DNA of 64,000 nucleotides from Burkholderia cepacia GG4 (GCF_000292915.1 NC_018513.1:1674001-1738000), one strand, 5' to 3'. Positions 37,198 through 46,425 are shown, numbered from the stretch's first letter. The notes: a model not told the origin generated them from the sequence alone. Numbers and translations: made by a program.

Positions 37198-37716
37198 ATG
37201 AGACTCACCGACTACACCGACTATTCGCTGCGCGTCATGCTTTACCTCGCCGTGCGCGGCGAGGGGCTCGCGACGATCCAGGAGATCTCGGACGCCTACG
37301 GCATCTCGAAGAACCATCTGATGAAAGTCGTGCAGCAGCTCGGCGAGCTCGGCTGGGTCGACACGGTTCGCGGCCGCAACGGCGGGTTGCGGCTGTTTCC
37401 CGAATCGCTGACGCTGACGGTCGGCCAGGTGGTGCGCGCGACCGAGAACGATTTCGCGCTGGTCGGCTGCTTTGCGGCCGACGGCGCCGAGTCGCGCGGC
37501 TGCGTGATCGAGCCGCAGTGCCGTCTGAAGGGCGTGCTGGTGGCCGCGCGCGATGCGTTCTTCGCCGAACTCGACCGCCACACGATCGGCGAGCTGGCCG
37601 TACCCGCGTCGCCGCTCGCCGCGCTGCTGGGCATTCGGCCGATTGCGCTCGTGCGTGCCGAGCCGTCATCGGACCACGTGCCGGTGTCTGCCGAAGCGCC
37701 GTCCAAGGCCGGCTGA
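37198..37716 (+). CDS. nsrR: Rrf2 family regulator, NsrR-like
   Basis: A 172-residue Rrf2 repressor. The winged helix includes MRLTDYTDYSLRVMLYLAVRGEG and IQEISDAYGISKNHLMKVVQQLGELGWVDTVRGRNGG. Three cluster Cys appear in the NsrR pattern: C-x10-C-x5-C (GCFAAD near residue 90, GCVIEPQCRL near 101-110). NsrR carries an NO-sensing [Fe-S] cluster and represses NO-detox genes. The length is about 20 residues more than E. coli NsrR owing to a Pro/Ser/Ala tail. The truncated haemoglobin gene facing it is a fitting target. Confidence 0.87.
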   Translation: MRLTDYTDYSLRVMLYLAVRGEGLATIQEISDAYGISKNHLMKVVQQLGELGWVDTVRGRNGGLRLFPESLTLTVGQVVRATENDFALVGCFAADGAESRGCVIEPQCRLKGVLVAARDAFFAELDRHTIGELAVPASPLAALLGIRPIALVRAEPSSDHVPVSAEAPSKAG

Positions 37717-37812
37717 CGCGCGGGCGTCGCGCCCCGTCAGTCGGCTGCAGTTCGCCCGCGGGCCGCTGCATCGTCACCCAACAATTTTTGCGCTGAATCA
37801 ACCCGAATTTCG

Positions 37813-37840
37813 CTTGAAACCCGCATAACCATCCTCATCT
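37813..37840 (+). promoter_or_regulatory. Heat-shock (sigma-32) promoter of clpB
   Basis: CTTGAAA at 37813-37819, 13 bp, then CCTCATCT at 37833-37840. This matches the sigma-32 consensus (CTTGAAA, 13-15 bp, CCCCATNT) with one mismatch. Confidence 0.8.
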
Positions 37841-37873
37841 TGGTGTTAATCGAAAATTGGAGGTCTCGACTAA

Positions 37874-40471
37874 ATGAGAATCGACAAGCTCACCACCAAG
37901 TTCCAGGAAGCACTCGCGGACGCGCAAAGCCTCGCGGCAGGCCGCGACAATCAATACATCGAACCCGTTCACGTGCTGGCGGCGCTGGTCGCGCAGCAGG
38001 ACGGCTCCGCCCGCTCGCTGATGTCGCGCGCGGGCGTTCACGTGCAGGCGCTGCAAGGCGCGCTGAACGAGGCAATCTCGCGCCTGCCGCAAGTGACGGG
38101 CACGGGCGGCGAGATCCAGATCGGCCGTGAGTTGGCCGGGCTGCTGAACCAGGCCGACAAGGAAGCGCAGAAGCTCAACGACACGTTCATCGCGAGCGAG
38201 ATGTTCCTGCTCGCCGTGTCCGACGACAAGGGCGAAGCCGGCAAGCTCGCCCGCCAGCACGGCCTCACGCGCAAGGCGCTCGAAGCCGCGATCGCCGCGG
38301 TGCGCGGCGGCTCGCAGGTGCACAGCCAGGACGCGGAAAGCCAGCGCGAGGCGCTGAAGAAGTACACGGTCGACCTGACCGAGCGCGCCCGCGCGGGCAA
38401 GCTCGATCCGGTGATCGGCCGCGACGACGAAATCCGCCGCTCGATCCAGATCCTGCAGCGTCGTACCAAGAACAACCCGGTGCTGATTGGCGAGCCGGGG
38501 GTCGGCAAGACCGCGATCGTCGAAGGGCTCGCGCAGCGGATCGTCAACGGCGAAGTGCCGGAGACGCTGAAGGGCAAGCGCGTGCTGTCGCTCGACATGG
38601 CTGCGCTGCTCGCCGGCGCGAAGTATCGCGGCGAGTTCGAGGAGCGCCTGAAGGCCGTGCTCAACGACATCGCGAAGGACGAAGGCCGCACGATCGTGTT
38701 CATCGACGAGATCCACACGATGGTCGGCGCCGGCAAGGCCGAAGGCGCGATGGATGCAGGCAACATGCTGAAGCCGGCGCTGTCGCGCGGCGAGCTGCAC
38801 TGCATCGGCGCGACCACGCTCGACGAATACCGCAAGTACATCGAGAAGGACGCCGCGCTCGAGCGCCGCTTCCAGAAGGTGCTCGTCGACGAGCCGAGCG
38901 TCGAGGCGACGATCGCGATCCTGCGCGGGCTGCAGGAAAAGTACGAACTGCACCACGGCGTCGACATCACCGACCCGGCGATCGTCGCCGCGGCCGAGCT
39001 GTCGCACCGCTACATCACGGACCGCTTCCTGCCGGACAAGGCAATCGACCTGATCGACGAGGCTGCGTCGAAGATCAAGATGGAAATCGATTCGAAGCCC
39101 GAAGAGATGGACAAGCTCGACCGCCGGCTGATCCAGCTGAAGATCGAGCGCGAAGCCGTGAAGAAGGAGCAGGACGAAGCGTCGCAGAAGCGCCTGCAGC
39201 TGATCGAGGAAGAGATCGAGCGCCTCGGCCGCGAATATGCGGACCTCGAGGAGATCTGGACCGCCGAGAAGGCCGCGGTGCAGGGCAGCGCGCAGCTCAA
39301 GGAAGAGATCGAGAAGGTGCGTGCCGACATCGCGCGTCTGCAGCGTGAAGGCAAGCTGGAGAAGGTCGCCGAGCTGCAGTACGGCAAGCTGCCGCAACTC
39401 GAGTCGCAACTGAAGCAGGTCACGCAGGCGGAAGAGCAGGAGCAGCACAACCCGACGCGTCCGCGTCTGCTGCGCACGCAGGTCGGTGCGGAGGAAATCG
39501 CGGAAGTCGTGTCGCGCGCAACCGGGATTCCGGTGTCGCGGATGATGCAGGGCGAACGCGAGAAGCTGCTGCATATCGAGGAAAAGCTGCACGAGCGCGT
39601 GGTCGGCCAGCACGAGGCAATCAGCGCGGTCGCCGACGCGATCCGTCGTTCGCGCGCGGGTCTCGCCGATCCGAACCGTCCGTACGGCTCGTTCCTGTTC
39701 CTCGGCCCGACGGGTGTCGGCAAGACCGAGCTGTGCAAGGCGCTGGCGTCGTTCCTGTTCGATTCGGAAGAGCACCTGATCCGCATCGACATGAGCGAGT
39801 TCATGGAGAAGCACAGCGTCGCGCGGCTGATCGGCGCGCCGCCGGGCTATGTCGGCTACGAGGAAGGCGGCTACCTGACCGAAGCCGTGCGCCGCAAGCC
39901 GTACAGCGTGATCCTGCTCGACGAGATCGAGAAGGCGCATCCGGACGTGTTCAACGTGCTGCTGCAGGTGCTCGACGACGGCCGCATGACAGACGGGCAG
40001 GGGCGTACGGTCGACTTCAAGAACACGGTGATCGTGATGACGTCGAACCTCGGCTCGCAGGTGATCCAGGCCATGACGGGTTCGCCGCAGGAAGAGATCA
40101 AGGACGCCGTGTGGCTCGAGGTGAAGCAGCACTTCCGTCCCGAGTTCCTGAACCGGATCGACGACGTCGTCGTGTTCCATGCGCTCGACCGCAGCAACAT
40201 CGAGTCGATCGCGAAGATCCAGCTCGCACGCCTGCACGACCGGCTCGCGAAGCTCGACATGGCACTCGACGTGTCGCCCGCGGCGCTCGAACAGATCGCG
40301 AAGGTCGGCTACGATCCGGTGTTCGGCGCGCGGCCGCTGAAGCGCGCGATCCAGCAGGAGATCGAGAACCCGGTCGCGAAGCTGATCCTCGCGGGTCGCT
40401 TCGGCCCGAAGGACGTGATCCCGGTCGACGTCAACGACGGCAAGTTCGTGTTCGACCGCGTCGTGCACTGA
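37874..40471 (+). CDS. clpB: ClpB protein disaggregase
   Basis: An 865-residue Hsp100 that rescues aggregated proteins with DnaK. Order: N domain (residues 1-145), NBD1 with Walker A GEPGVGKT near 206 and Walker [12 protein letters not shown] near 275, the coiled-coil M domain at about 405-530 (long Glu/Lys/Arg helices), NBD2 with Walker A GPTGVGKT near 612 and [15 protein letters not shown] near 675, and the C-terminal domain. GGAGGTCTCGACTAA precedes the ATG, and a sigma-32 promoter lies just before that. Confidence 0.98.
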   Translation: MRIDKLTTKFQEALADAQSLAAGRDNQYIEPVHVLAALVAQQDGSARSLMSRAGVHVQALQGALNEAISRLPQVTGTGGEIQIGRELAGLLNQADKEAQKLNDTFIASEMFLLAVSDDKGEAGKLARQHGLTRKALEAAIAAVRGGSQVHSQDAESQREALKKYTVDLTERARAGKLDPVIGRDDEIRRSIQILQRRTKNNPVLIGEPGVGKTAIVEGLAQRIVNGEVPETLKGKRVLSLDMAALLAGAKYRGEFEERLKAVLNDIAKDEGRTIVFIDEIHTMVGAGKAEGAMDAGNMLKPALSRGELHCIGATTLDEYRKYIEKDAALERRFQKVLVDEPSVEATIAILRGLQEKYELHHGVDITDPAIVAAAELSHRYITDRFLPDKAIDLIDEAASKIKMEIDSKPEEMDKLDRRLIQLKIEREAVKKEQDEASQKRLQLIEEEIERLGREYADLEEIWTAEKAAVQGSAQLKEEIEKVRADIARLQREGKLEKVAELQYGKLPQLESQLKQVTQAEEQEQHNPTRPRLLRTQVGAEEIAEVVSRATGIPVSRMMQGEREKLLHIEEKLHERVVGQHEAISAVADAIRRSRAGLADPNRPYGSFLFLGPTGVGKTELCKALASFLFDSEEHLIRIDMSEFMEKHSVARLIGAPPGYVGYEEGGYLTEAVRRKPYSVILLDEIEKAHPDVFNVLLQVLDDGRMTDGQGRTVDFKNTVIVMTSNLGSQVIQAMTGSPQEEIKDAVWLEVKQHFRPEFLNRIDDVVVFHALDRSNIESIAKIQLARLHDRLAKLDMALDVSPAALEQIAKVGYDPVFGARPLKRAIQQEIENPVAKLILAGRFGPKDVIPVDVNDGKFVFDRVVH

Positions 40472-40519
40472 TCGCCGGTGATCGGCCGCCCGCCCGGTTC
40501 GCGCCGGGCGCGCAAAAAC

Positions 40520-40545
40520 AAACACCCCGCTCAGGCGGGGTGTTT
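40520..40545. terminator. Bidirectional terminator between clpB and yidB-like gene
   Basis: AAACACCCCGC, loop TCAG, GCGGGGTGTTT; A run on the left side. It serves both converging genes. Confidence 0.9.
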
Positions 40546-40596
40546 GCATATGGGGCGGCCGAAACGGCCGCTCGGACCGTCAGGCGCTGCGGGGCT

Positions 40597-41034
40597 TCAG
40601 CCCTGCTTGTTGCCGCCGAACATGCCGGCGAGTTGCGAAAGCGAACCGAGCAGGCTCGACGTGTCGACTTGCGCCTGGCCGTCGGCCGGCACCGTGCCGT
40701 CCGGCGTCGCGTGGTTGACGACGTGCGGCAGGACTTGCGCCAGGACGGTCGATGCCATCGACGGATCGACGCCGAACTTGCTTGCCAGCGCGCCGATCGC
40801 GTCCGAGCCGAGCACGTTCTGCAGCGTGTCCGGCGAGATCGGCTGGTTTTCGCCGTTGCCGACCCACGAGCCGATCACGTCGCCGGCGCCGCCGGCCTTG
40901 AACTTCTCGATCAGCCCGTTCAGGCCGCCCGGCTGGTTGTTGATGAATTCGAGCGCGGTCGTGATGAGTGCGCTTTGCGAGTTGCCGCCGGCCTGGCCGC
41001 CGATCAGACCGCCAACGATGTCGAGGAGACCCAT
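40597..41034 (-). CDS. YidB-like (DUF937) protein
   Basis: A 145-residue protein of the YidB/DUF937 family: it begins MGLLDIVGGLIGG, has LITTALEFINNQPGGLNGLIEKF near 22-44, and GDVIGSWVGNGENQPISPDTLQNVLG near 51-76, then KFGVDPSMASTVLAQVLPHVVNHATPDG. It lacks a signal peptide. The function is unknown. Gly/Asn-rich ends suggest flexible tails. It forms no clear operon; a ComEA-like gene lies 88 bp upstream. Confidence 0.88.
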   Translation of the reverse strand: MGLLDIVGGLIGGQAGGNSQSALITTALEFINNQPGGLNGLIEKFKAGGAGDVIGSWVGNGENQPISPDTLQNVLGSDAIGALASKFGVDPSMASTVLAQVLPHVVNHATPDGTVPADGQAQVDTSSLLGSLSQLAGMFGGNKQG

Positions 41035-41122
41035 GGTTCTTCACCTTCACTGAAAAGGGCGCCGCGATGACGGCGCCCGTTGATCGAATGCCGCGCGCAC
41101 GCCGTCGCGCGCGCGGCGCACA

Positions 41123-41716
41123 TCAGGCGCCCGACGCCGCGGCGGCGGAGGCTGCCTTGTCCTGCTTGCTCTTCTTCTTCGAACCCTTCGTCGCCTTTGC
41201 GGACGACGCTGCGACCGGCGCGCTCGCGCCCGCGTCGGCCGATGCCGCCGCGGCTGCGGCCGCCTTGTCCTTCTTCGATGCACGCTTGCTCTTGGCCGGC
41301 TTGGCCGCCGCTTCCGGGGCGCTCGCGGCCGGTGCCGTCGCCGTCGTGCCGGCCGTTGCGGCCGTCGACGTCGAGGCGGTGCCCGCCGACGTCGTGGCCG
41401 ACGTCGTCGCGGCCGGCTTCGACAGCTTCACGCCCTTCGGCGGCGTCGACGAGCCGCCGATCGTCAGGCCATTTTCCTCCAGATGCCCGACCGACTTCGT
41501 GCCGAGGCCCTTCACGCGGTTCGCGAGATCGTCCGCGTCCTTGAACGGGCCGTTCCTGGTGCGTTCGTCGATGATCGCCTTCGACTTCACGGGCCCGAGG
41601 CCCTTCACCGATTCGAGCGCGGCCTGGTCGGCCGTGTTGACTTCGACGGCCGCGGCAAGGCCGGCGGCGAGCGACAGCGATAGCGCGACGAACAGCATCA
41701 GCAGCTTTTTCAGCAT
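41123..41716 (-). CDS. Secreted ComEA-like helix-hairpin-helix protein with a Lys/Ala tail
   Basis: I start at 41716 (MLKKLLMLFVALSL), where GGGAGCCTTTGCC precedes the ATG; the product is 197 residues. A signal peptide covers residues 1-23 (LSLAAGLAAA). A ComEA-type double HhH follows: VEVNTADQAALESVKGLGPVKSKAIIDER (about 24-52) and GPFKDADDLANRVKGLGTKSVGHLEENGL. HhH domains of this kind bind DNA at the outer face of the membrane during uptake. Residues about 90-197 are Ala/Ser/Thr-rich with clusters of Lys, a basic low-complexity tail not found in ordinary ComEA. Confidence 0.85.
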   Translation of the reverse strand: MLKKLLMLFVALSLSLAAGLAAAVEVNTADQAALESVKGLGPVKSKAIIDERTRNGPFKDADDLANRVKGLGTKSVGHLEENGLTIGGSSTPPKGVKLSKPAATTSATTSAGTASTSTAATAGTTATAPAASAPEAAAKPAKSKRASKKDKAAAAAAASADAGASAPVAASSAKATKGSKKKSKQDKAASAAAASGA

Positions 41717-41961
41717 GGCAAAGGCTCCCTGGTTCTGACGGATGAATGGCTGTTGCAACGGACATCGGGGCGAGACCCGGCCGGGCGTCGCCGTTAAGCA
41801 TAGGACAAATGCGTGCCCTTTTTAAGACAGGCCGACGGAATCTTGCTGAAGGCTTGCGTCGCTGTAAAGAAGGAAAGCCGCGCCGGGCGGCGGTTTTGAC
41901 CATTCTTTACGGTGTCCGCGACGGTGACTGCAGATGCGCGTTCCTGGCCATTCCACAATGC

Positions 41962-41992
41962 TTGACTTAGAGTGAACTCTAACTCCTAACCT
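41962..41992 (+). promoter_or_regulatory. MerR-type promoter with 19-bp spacer and operator
   Basis: TTGACT (41962-41967) and TAACCT (41987-41992) are 19 bp apart, the long spacing that MerR activators untwist. Between them lies TTAGAGTGAACTCTAA (41967-41982), with perfect 7-bp arms. Confidence 0.8.
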
Positions 41993-42002
41993 TGTTCCTG
42001 CC

Positions 42003-42464
42003 ATGTCGAAAACCGTATCGAAATCTTCCGCAGCCGGTCCGCTGACGATCGGGCAAGTCGCCGAACTGACGGGCGTGTCCACGCATACGTTGCGGTACTA
42101 CGAGCAGGCCGGCCTGCTGCGCGCGATTTCGCGCACGGCGGCCGGGCACCGGCTCTATGCGCCGGCCGACCTTGACTGGCTCGCATTCGTGATGCGCCTG
42201 AAGGCGACCGGCATGCCGATCGCGCAGATGCAGCAGTTCGCGGCGTTGCGCGCGCAAGGCGAGTCGACGTTCGGTGCGCGCCGGCGGCTGCTGGTCGCGC
42301 ATCGCGACGGGGTGCGGGCGCATATCGCGGAGCTGCAGGCGAGCCTCGACGCGATCGGCGACAAGATCGCGTACTACGAGACGCAGGAACGCGAGACGGA
42401 ACGACGGGCGCAACCTTCTCAATCATCCTCGGAACAGGACGGACACCATGGAACGACTCGTTGA
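42003..42464 (+). CDS. MerR family regulator
   Basis: A 153-residue MerR protein with the N-terminal winged helix LTIGQVAELTGVSTHTLRYYEQAGLL (residues 14-39) and the dimerising coiled coil near 85-135. There is no metal-binding Cys set in the C-terminal part, so the signal is not a classic metal. Its own promoter has a 19-bp spacer and palindrome, so it is probably autoregulated and controls the overlapping carboxymuconolactone decarboxylase-like gene downstream. Resembles AdhR/NmlR-type regulators of aldehyde or electrophile stress. Confidence 0.88.
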   Translation: MSKTVSKSSAAGPLTIGQVAELTGVSTHTLRYYEQAGLLRAISRTAAGHRLYAPADLDWLAFVMRLKATGMPIAQMQQFAALRAQGESTFGARRRLLVAHRDGVRAHIAELQASLDAIGDKIAYYETQERETERRAQPSQSSSEQDGHHGTTR

Positions 42465-42882
42465 AGATCGCTATGCACGCGGCTGGAACAAACTCAAGGA
42501 AATCGACGGCGAAGTGGGCGAACGCGTGATCGCGGCGCTTGCGCCGATTGCACCGGACTTCGGGCGGCTGCTCGTCGAATTCGGCTTCGGCGACATCTAC
42601 AGCCGGTCGCAGCTCGACCTGAAATCGCGCGAGATCGCGACGATTGCCGCGCTGGCGGCGCTTGGCAACGCGCAGCCGCAACTGAAGGTGCATGTCGAGG
42701 CCGCGCTGAACGTCGGCTGCACGCGCGACGAGATCGTCGAGGTATTCATGCAGATGGCCGTCTACGCGGGGTTTCCGGCCGCGCTCAACGCGTTGTTCGC
42801 CGCGCAGGAAGTGTTCGCGCGACGCGACGAGGCGGCCGCTCGGGACGGCGGCACAACCGAAGCGGCTGCGCACGCCGCGTGA
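42448..42882 (+). CDS. Carboxymuconolactone decarboxylase-like (AhpD fold) protein
   Basis: A 144-residue CMD-family protein, overlapping the end of the merR gene by 17 bp. It has the domain core SQLDLKSREIATIAALAALGNAQPQLKVHVEAALNVGCTRDEIVEVFMQMAVYAGFPAALNAL (residues about 51-112). The C-x-x-C of AhpD is absent; the single Cys is in NVGCTRDE, as in true gamma-carboxymuconolactone decarboxylases. No other protocatechuate genes are near, so the substrate is open. The MerR partner suggests an induced detoxification role. Confidence 0.87.
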   Translation: MERLVEDRYARGWNKLKEIDGEVGERVIAALAPIAPDFGRLLVEFGFGDIYSRSQLDLKSREIATIAALAALGNAQPQLKVHVEAALNVGCTRDEIVEVFMQMAVYAGFPAALNALFAAQEVFARRDEAAARDGGTTEAAAHAA

Positions 42883-42901
42883 CGCGGAGCGCGCCGGTGC
42901 A

Positions 42902-44830
42902 TCAGATGCGGTGGGGGGCGACGATCCGGTGCTTCGCGATCCGTCGATACAGCGTCGCGCGCGAGATGCCGAGCGCCTGCGCGGCCGCATCGGGCCGCCA
43001 GCGATGTGCTGTCAGCGCCGCGACGATGCGGCCGCGTTCGTCGTCCGGCAGCGCGCCGGCGGGACCGGCGCCGAGCTGCGCGCCGAGCTGCGCGGCGAGA
43101 TCAGCCGGCAGGTCGCGCCGCGTCACGCGGGCGGCGTCGCACACCGCGCACGCATAGCGCAGCGCGTTGCGCAGTTGTCGCACGTTGCCGGGCCACGGAT
43201 ACGCCGCGAGCTGCTCGGCGAGCGTCGCGTCGAGCGTGAGCACGTGGCCGGTCGCCTGCGCCTCTTCGGCGAACACCGCGACGATCACGTCGCGCACGTC
43301 CGCACGCTCGCGCAGCGGCGGCAGCTCGAACGTCGCGCCGCTCAGCCGGTAATACAGATCCTCGCGGAACGTGCCGTCGGCCACCATCTGCGCAAGATCG
43401 CGGTGGGTCGCGCAAATCACGTCGAGATCGACGCGCACCGGCGTATCGCTGCCGAGCGGCACGACTTCGCCGTCGGCGAGCACGCGCAACAGGCGCGTCT
43501 GAAGCGTGAGCGGCATGTCGCCGATTTCGTCGAGGAACAGCGTGCCGCCGTCGGCAAGCGCGATCTTGCCGCGCGCGCCATGCTTGCGCGCGCCGGTGAA
43601 CGCGCCGGCCGCGTAGCCGAACAGTTCGCTCTCGATCAGCGCCTCGGGCAGTGCGCCGCAGTTGACCGCAACGAACGACCGTGCACGCCGCGCACCGGCG
43701 TCGTGGATTGCGCGGGCGAACACTTCCTTGCCTGCGCCGGTTTCGCCGAGCACCAGGATCGGTAGCCGCTTGCTCGCGACGCGCAACGCGAGTTCGGCCT
43801 GCTGCGCGATGCGCGTGTCGCTGCTCTGCAGGAACGGTGTCAGCGCGCCGACGTGGCGCTGCGTGGTGCCCGGGCGGCGTGATGCCGTACCGGTTTCGCG
43901 GCCGGCACGCCGGAGCGGCGCGCGCAGTCGCGCATAAAGCGGCGCACCGGTCGCGCGCAGCCGCAGCGCGACGATCGCATCGAGCCGCGCGGCGTCGCGC
44001 AGCGGCATCTCGGTCGCATCGAAGATCTCGTCGATATGGCGCGGTTCACGCAGTGCCGGCAGCGCGTCGCGTGCGTGCCGGTTCGCGGCGACGATGTTGC
44101 CGCATTCGTCGAACGCGATCAGCCACTCGGGCTGTGCCTCGACGTAGTGACGATTCGGATGCCCGAACAATATCCAGTACTGCGCGGTGCTGTGCACGAA
44201 ATAGCCGTCCTCGATCAACGCCGCGCTCTGCCGCACGAGCTGGTACACGAGGCGCTGGCTGTCGCGGCCGTCGGGCGACTGGACGGCGGACGCATCGAGC
44301 ACGCCGATCAGTTCGCCGCCCGGCGCGAAGATCGGGGCCGCGCTGCAGGTGAGGGTGGTGAACGCCGCACGAAAGTGATCGGTCTTGTGCACGGTGATCG
44401 GCGCGAGATCGGTCAGCACGCTCGCGACGCCGCAGGTGCCTTCCTCGCTTTCCGACCAGCACGAGCCGATGTGCAGTCCGGCATGACGGAAGTCGTTGCG
44501 GCGCTCGCGGTCGATCCGGTAGTCGATCGTCACGCCGTGCGCGTCGGTCAGCATCACGCAATAGTCGGCGACGCGAATCATGTCGTGCAGGCGCGTCAGG
44601 CACTGGCCGGACGCGCGCAGGAAGGCCTCCTCCTTGTCGCGCACCTCGCGCAGTTCGGCCGCGGTCAGCACGCGCGGGCCGATCGACGAAGCGGGGTCGA
44701 GCGCGTAGCGCTCGAGCGAGCGTTGCCACGACGACACGAGACGCGCGGAATCGGCCGGCGCGGGCAGGCGTCCGGCGAGCGCGCCGAGCACACGGTCGGC
44801 GTGCTGGGCCTGGGGGACGGCGTAGGGCAT
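42902..44830 (-). CDS. acoR: Sigma-54-dependent activator of acetoin genes (AcoR type)
   Basis: A 642-residue enhancer-binding protein of the AcoR family. An N-terminal GAF-like sensor spans about residues 65-210 (ADYCVMLTDAHGVTIDYRID, then HIGSCWSESEEGTCGVASVL), with a PAS-like stretch near 225-300. The AAA+ domain follows: LGETGAGKEVFARAIH, GAFTGARKHGARGKI (sigma-54 contact loop) and GGTLFLDEIGDMPL. The Fis-type HTH at the end reads DAAAQALGISRATLYRRI. I take ATG 44830, after CCGGAGCC; earlier in-frame starts lie at 44845 and 44878. It faces acoX across a sigma-54 promoter. Confidence 0.92.
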   Translation of the reverse strand: MPYAVPQAQHADRVLGALAGRLPAPADSARLVSSWQRSLERYALDPASSIGPRVLTAAELREVRDKEEAFLRASGQCLTRLHDMIRVADYCVMLTDAHGVTIDYRIDRERRNDFRHAGLHIGSCWSESEEGTCGVASVLTDLAPITVHKTDHFRAAFTTLTCSAAPIFAPGGELIGVLDASAVQSPDGRDSQRLVYQLVRQSAALIEDGYFVHSTAQYWILFGHPNRHYVEAQPEWLIAFDECGNIVAANRHARDALPALREPRHIDEIFDATEMPLRDAARLDAIVALRLRATGAPLYARLRAPLRRAGRETGTASRRPGTTQRHVGALTPFLQSSDTRIAQQAELALRVASKRLPILVLGETGAGKEVFARAIHDAGARRARSFVAVNCGALPEALIESELFGYAAGAFTGARKHGARGKIALADGGTLFLDEIGDMPLTLQTRLLRVLADGEVVPLGSDTPVRVDLDVICATHRDLAQMVADGTFREDLYYRLSGATFELPPLRERADVRDVIVAVFAEEAQATGHVLTLDATLAEQLAAYPWPGNVRQLRNALRYACAVCDAARVTRRDLPADLAAQLGAQLGAGPAGALPDDERGRIVAALTAHRWRPDAAAQALGISRATLYRRIAKHRIVAPHRI

Positions 44831-44922
44831 GGTCGGCTCCGGTTCCATACGGCGGGGGATTCGATGTTCTTGTAGCACATCCGCTTCGGCGGATCACATT
44901 GCATCGCAGCACGCGGCATGCA

Positions 44923-44970
44923 TGAGACGTTCGTCTCACCGGCATCTCAGCCGGTCTCGCGCGGCTGAGA
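44923..44970. promoter_or_regulatory. Two palindromes, likely AcoR upstream activating sites
   Basis: TGAGACGTTCGTCTCA (44923-44938) has perfect 7-bp arms. TCTCAGCC-N10-GGCTGAGA (44945-44970) has perfect 8-bp arms. They share the TGAGA/TCTCA core and lie about 250-300 bp before the sigma-54 promoter, a usual distance for enhancer sites. Confidence 0.6.
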
Positions 44971-45217
44971 CGCACGGACACACCGTGCGCGACGGTGGTC
45001 CGGAGCACGGCGGCGCGCGCCATGCCGCGACGCGCATGGCTCGGCGGCCAAACCGTGGCGCTGGCCGGGCCGCCGAAACCGCTGCGCCGGGTGATCGACG
45101 AGGTGAGACGCACCGGCCGTTTCGCGGGGCACCGGGTCGTCACGGCGAACGGTGTTGCATCCATTCGTACCCGCCGAGCCAGTCTGGACGCGGGTTTCGC
45201 GGTTGTCGCACCGACCA

Positions 45218-45233
45218 TGGCACGCCGCTTGCA
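45218..45233 (+). promoter_or_regulatory. Sigma-54 promoter of the aco operon
   Basis: TGGCACG-CCGC-TTGCA matches the -24/-12 consensus TGGCACG-N4-TTGCW exactly. Transcription should start near 45244, giving a leader of about 120 nt to acoX. Confidence 0.9.
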
Positions 45234-45366
45234 GATATCACGGGCAAGTCCGGCGCGGTTGCGTCGGCGACGACGATCCGCTGCCCTCGATGACGGCGGA
45301 CGACACATGCAGGACCGGCGCGCGAGCCAATGCGCGAGCGCCGGTCCACTGGATGGAGACAAGCCC

Positions 45367-46425
45367 GTGACGACGCCCGTGACCATCGGCGTGATCGCGA
45401 ACCCCGCATCGGGGCGCGACATTCGCCGTCTGACGACGCATGCATCGGTGTTCCCGACGGCGGAAAAGGCCAACATGGTCGTGCGCCTGCTCGCCGGCCT
45501 CGGCGCGATGGGCGTCGAGCGCGTTCTGACCTTGCGCGACAAGACGGGCATCGCGACGCTGCTGATGCGTGCGCTCGATACGCATCGCGCGGTCGCGCCG
45601 CACGAACGCTGGCCCGAAGTCGAATTCGTCGACCTGCCGATCTCCGATACCGTCGCCGACACGCAGGCCGGCGCCGCCTACATGCGCCGGATGGAAGTCG
45701 CGCTGATCGTCGTGCTCGGCGGCGACGGCACCCACCGCGCGGTCGCCGCGCATTGCGGCGCGACGCCGCTCGTCGCGCTGTCCACCGGCACCAACAACGC
45801 GTTTCCCGAACATCGCGAGGCGACCGTCGCGGGCGTCGCGGCAGGGCTTGCCGCGACCGGCGCCGTGCCGGCCGAGGTCGCGTTCACGCGCAACAAGCGG
45901 CTCGTCGTGCGCTGCGTGGCGGGCGCAAACGCGGGGCGCGAGGAGATCGCGCTCGTCGATGTGTGCGCCGCTCGCCAGCGTTTCATCGGCGCGCGCGCGA
46001 TCTCGGGCCCCGACGACATCGACACGCTCTACCTGACTTTCGCGGAACCGGACGGCATTGGTCTGTCCGCCCTTGGCGGCGCGTGGGCGCCGCTCGAGCG
46101 CAGCGCGCCGCACGGGCTCGCGATGCGCTTTGCCGCCGACGGCAAGACGGCCGGCACACCGCTCGTCGCGCCGATCGCGCCGGGCCGGGTCGATCGCGTG
46201 CTGATGCGCAGTTGCGAGCGGCTCGAACCAGACGCATGGCAGACGATCCCGTTCGAGCACGGCACGCTTGCGTTCGACGGCGAGCGCGAGATCGAGGTCG
46301 CGCGTGGCGAGCGCTACGAGATCGCGCTCGACTGGCGCGGGCCGCTGACGGTCGATGTCGGCCGCACGCTGCGTTATGCGTCGTCGCGGCAGCTGCTGCG
46401 CGACGCCGGCGCGTGGCGTTTCTGA
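45367..46425 (+). CDS. acoX: AcoX (ATP-NAD kinase-like protein of acetoin operons)
   Basis: A 352-residue protein of the AcoX group in the NAD kinase superfamily. It begins TTPVTIGVIANPASGRDIRRL, and has the kinase motif VLGGDGTHRAVA near residues 117-128 with LSTGTNNAFPE near 138-148. AcoX is found in most acetoin dehydrogenase operons; its reaction is not known. I start at GTG 45367 behind GGATGGAGACA. It is the first gene after the sigma-54 promoter. Confidence 0.88.
   Translation: MTTPVTIGVIANPASGRDIRRLTTHASVFPTAEKANMVVRLLAGLGAMGVERVLTLRDKTGIATLLMRALDTHRAVAPHERWPEVEFVDLPISDTVADTQAGAAYMRRMEVALIVVLGGDGTHRAVAAHCGATPLVALSTGTNNAFPEHREATVAGVAAGLAATGAVPAEVAFTRNKRLVVRCVAGANAGREEIALVDVCAARQRFIGARAISGPDDIDTLYLTFAEPDGIGLSALGGAWAPLERSAPHGLAMRFAADGKTAGTPLVAPIAPGRVDRVLMRSCERLEPDAWQTIPFEHGTLAFDGEREIEVARGERYEIALDWRGPLTVDVGRTLRYASSRQLLRDAGAWRF

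Larger units (their letters stand above)
44831..45366. other. Control region between acoR and acoX
   Basis: This 536-bp region holds two palindromes (44923-44938, 44945-44970) and the sigma-54 promoter at 45218-45233. The open frame that extends acoX upstream to 44995 is unlikely to be translated, since it contains the promoter. Confidence 0.6.

Noticed and set aside
37835..40549. A 904-codon open frame antisense to clpB
   Set aside because: It mirrors the clpB codons; GC-rich third positions keep the opposite strand open. It is Arg/His/Asp-rich with no family motif.
44995..45366. Upstream extension of acoX
   Set aside because: The frame is open, but it contains the sigma-54 promoter and lies before a clear ribosome-binding site and GTG at 45367.
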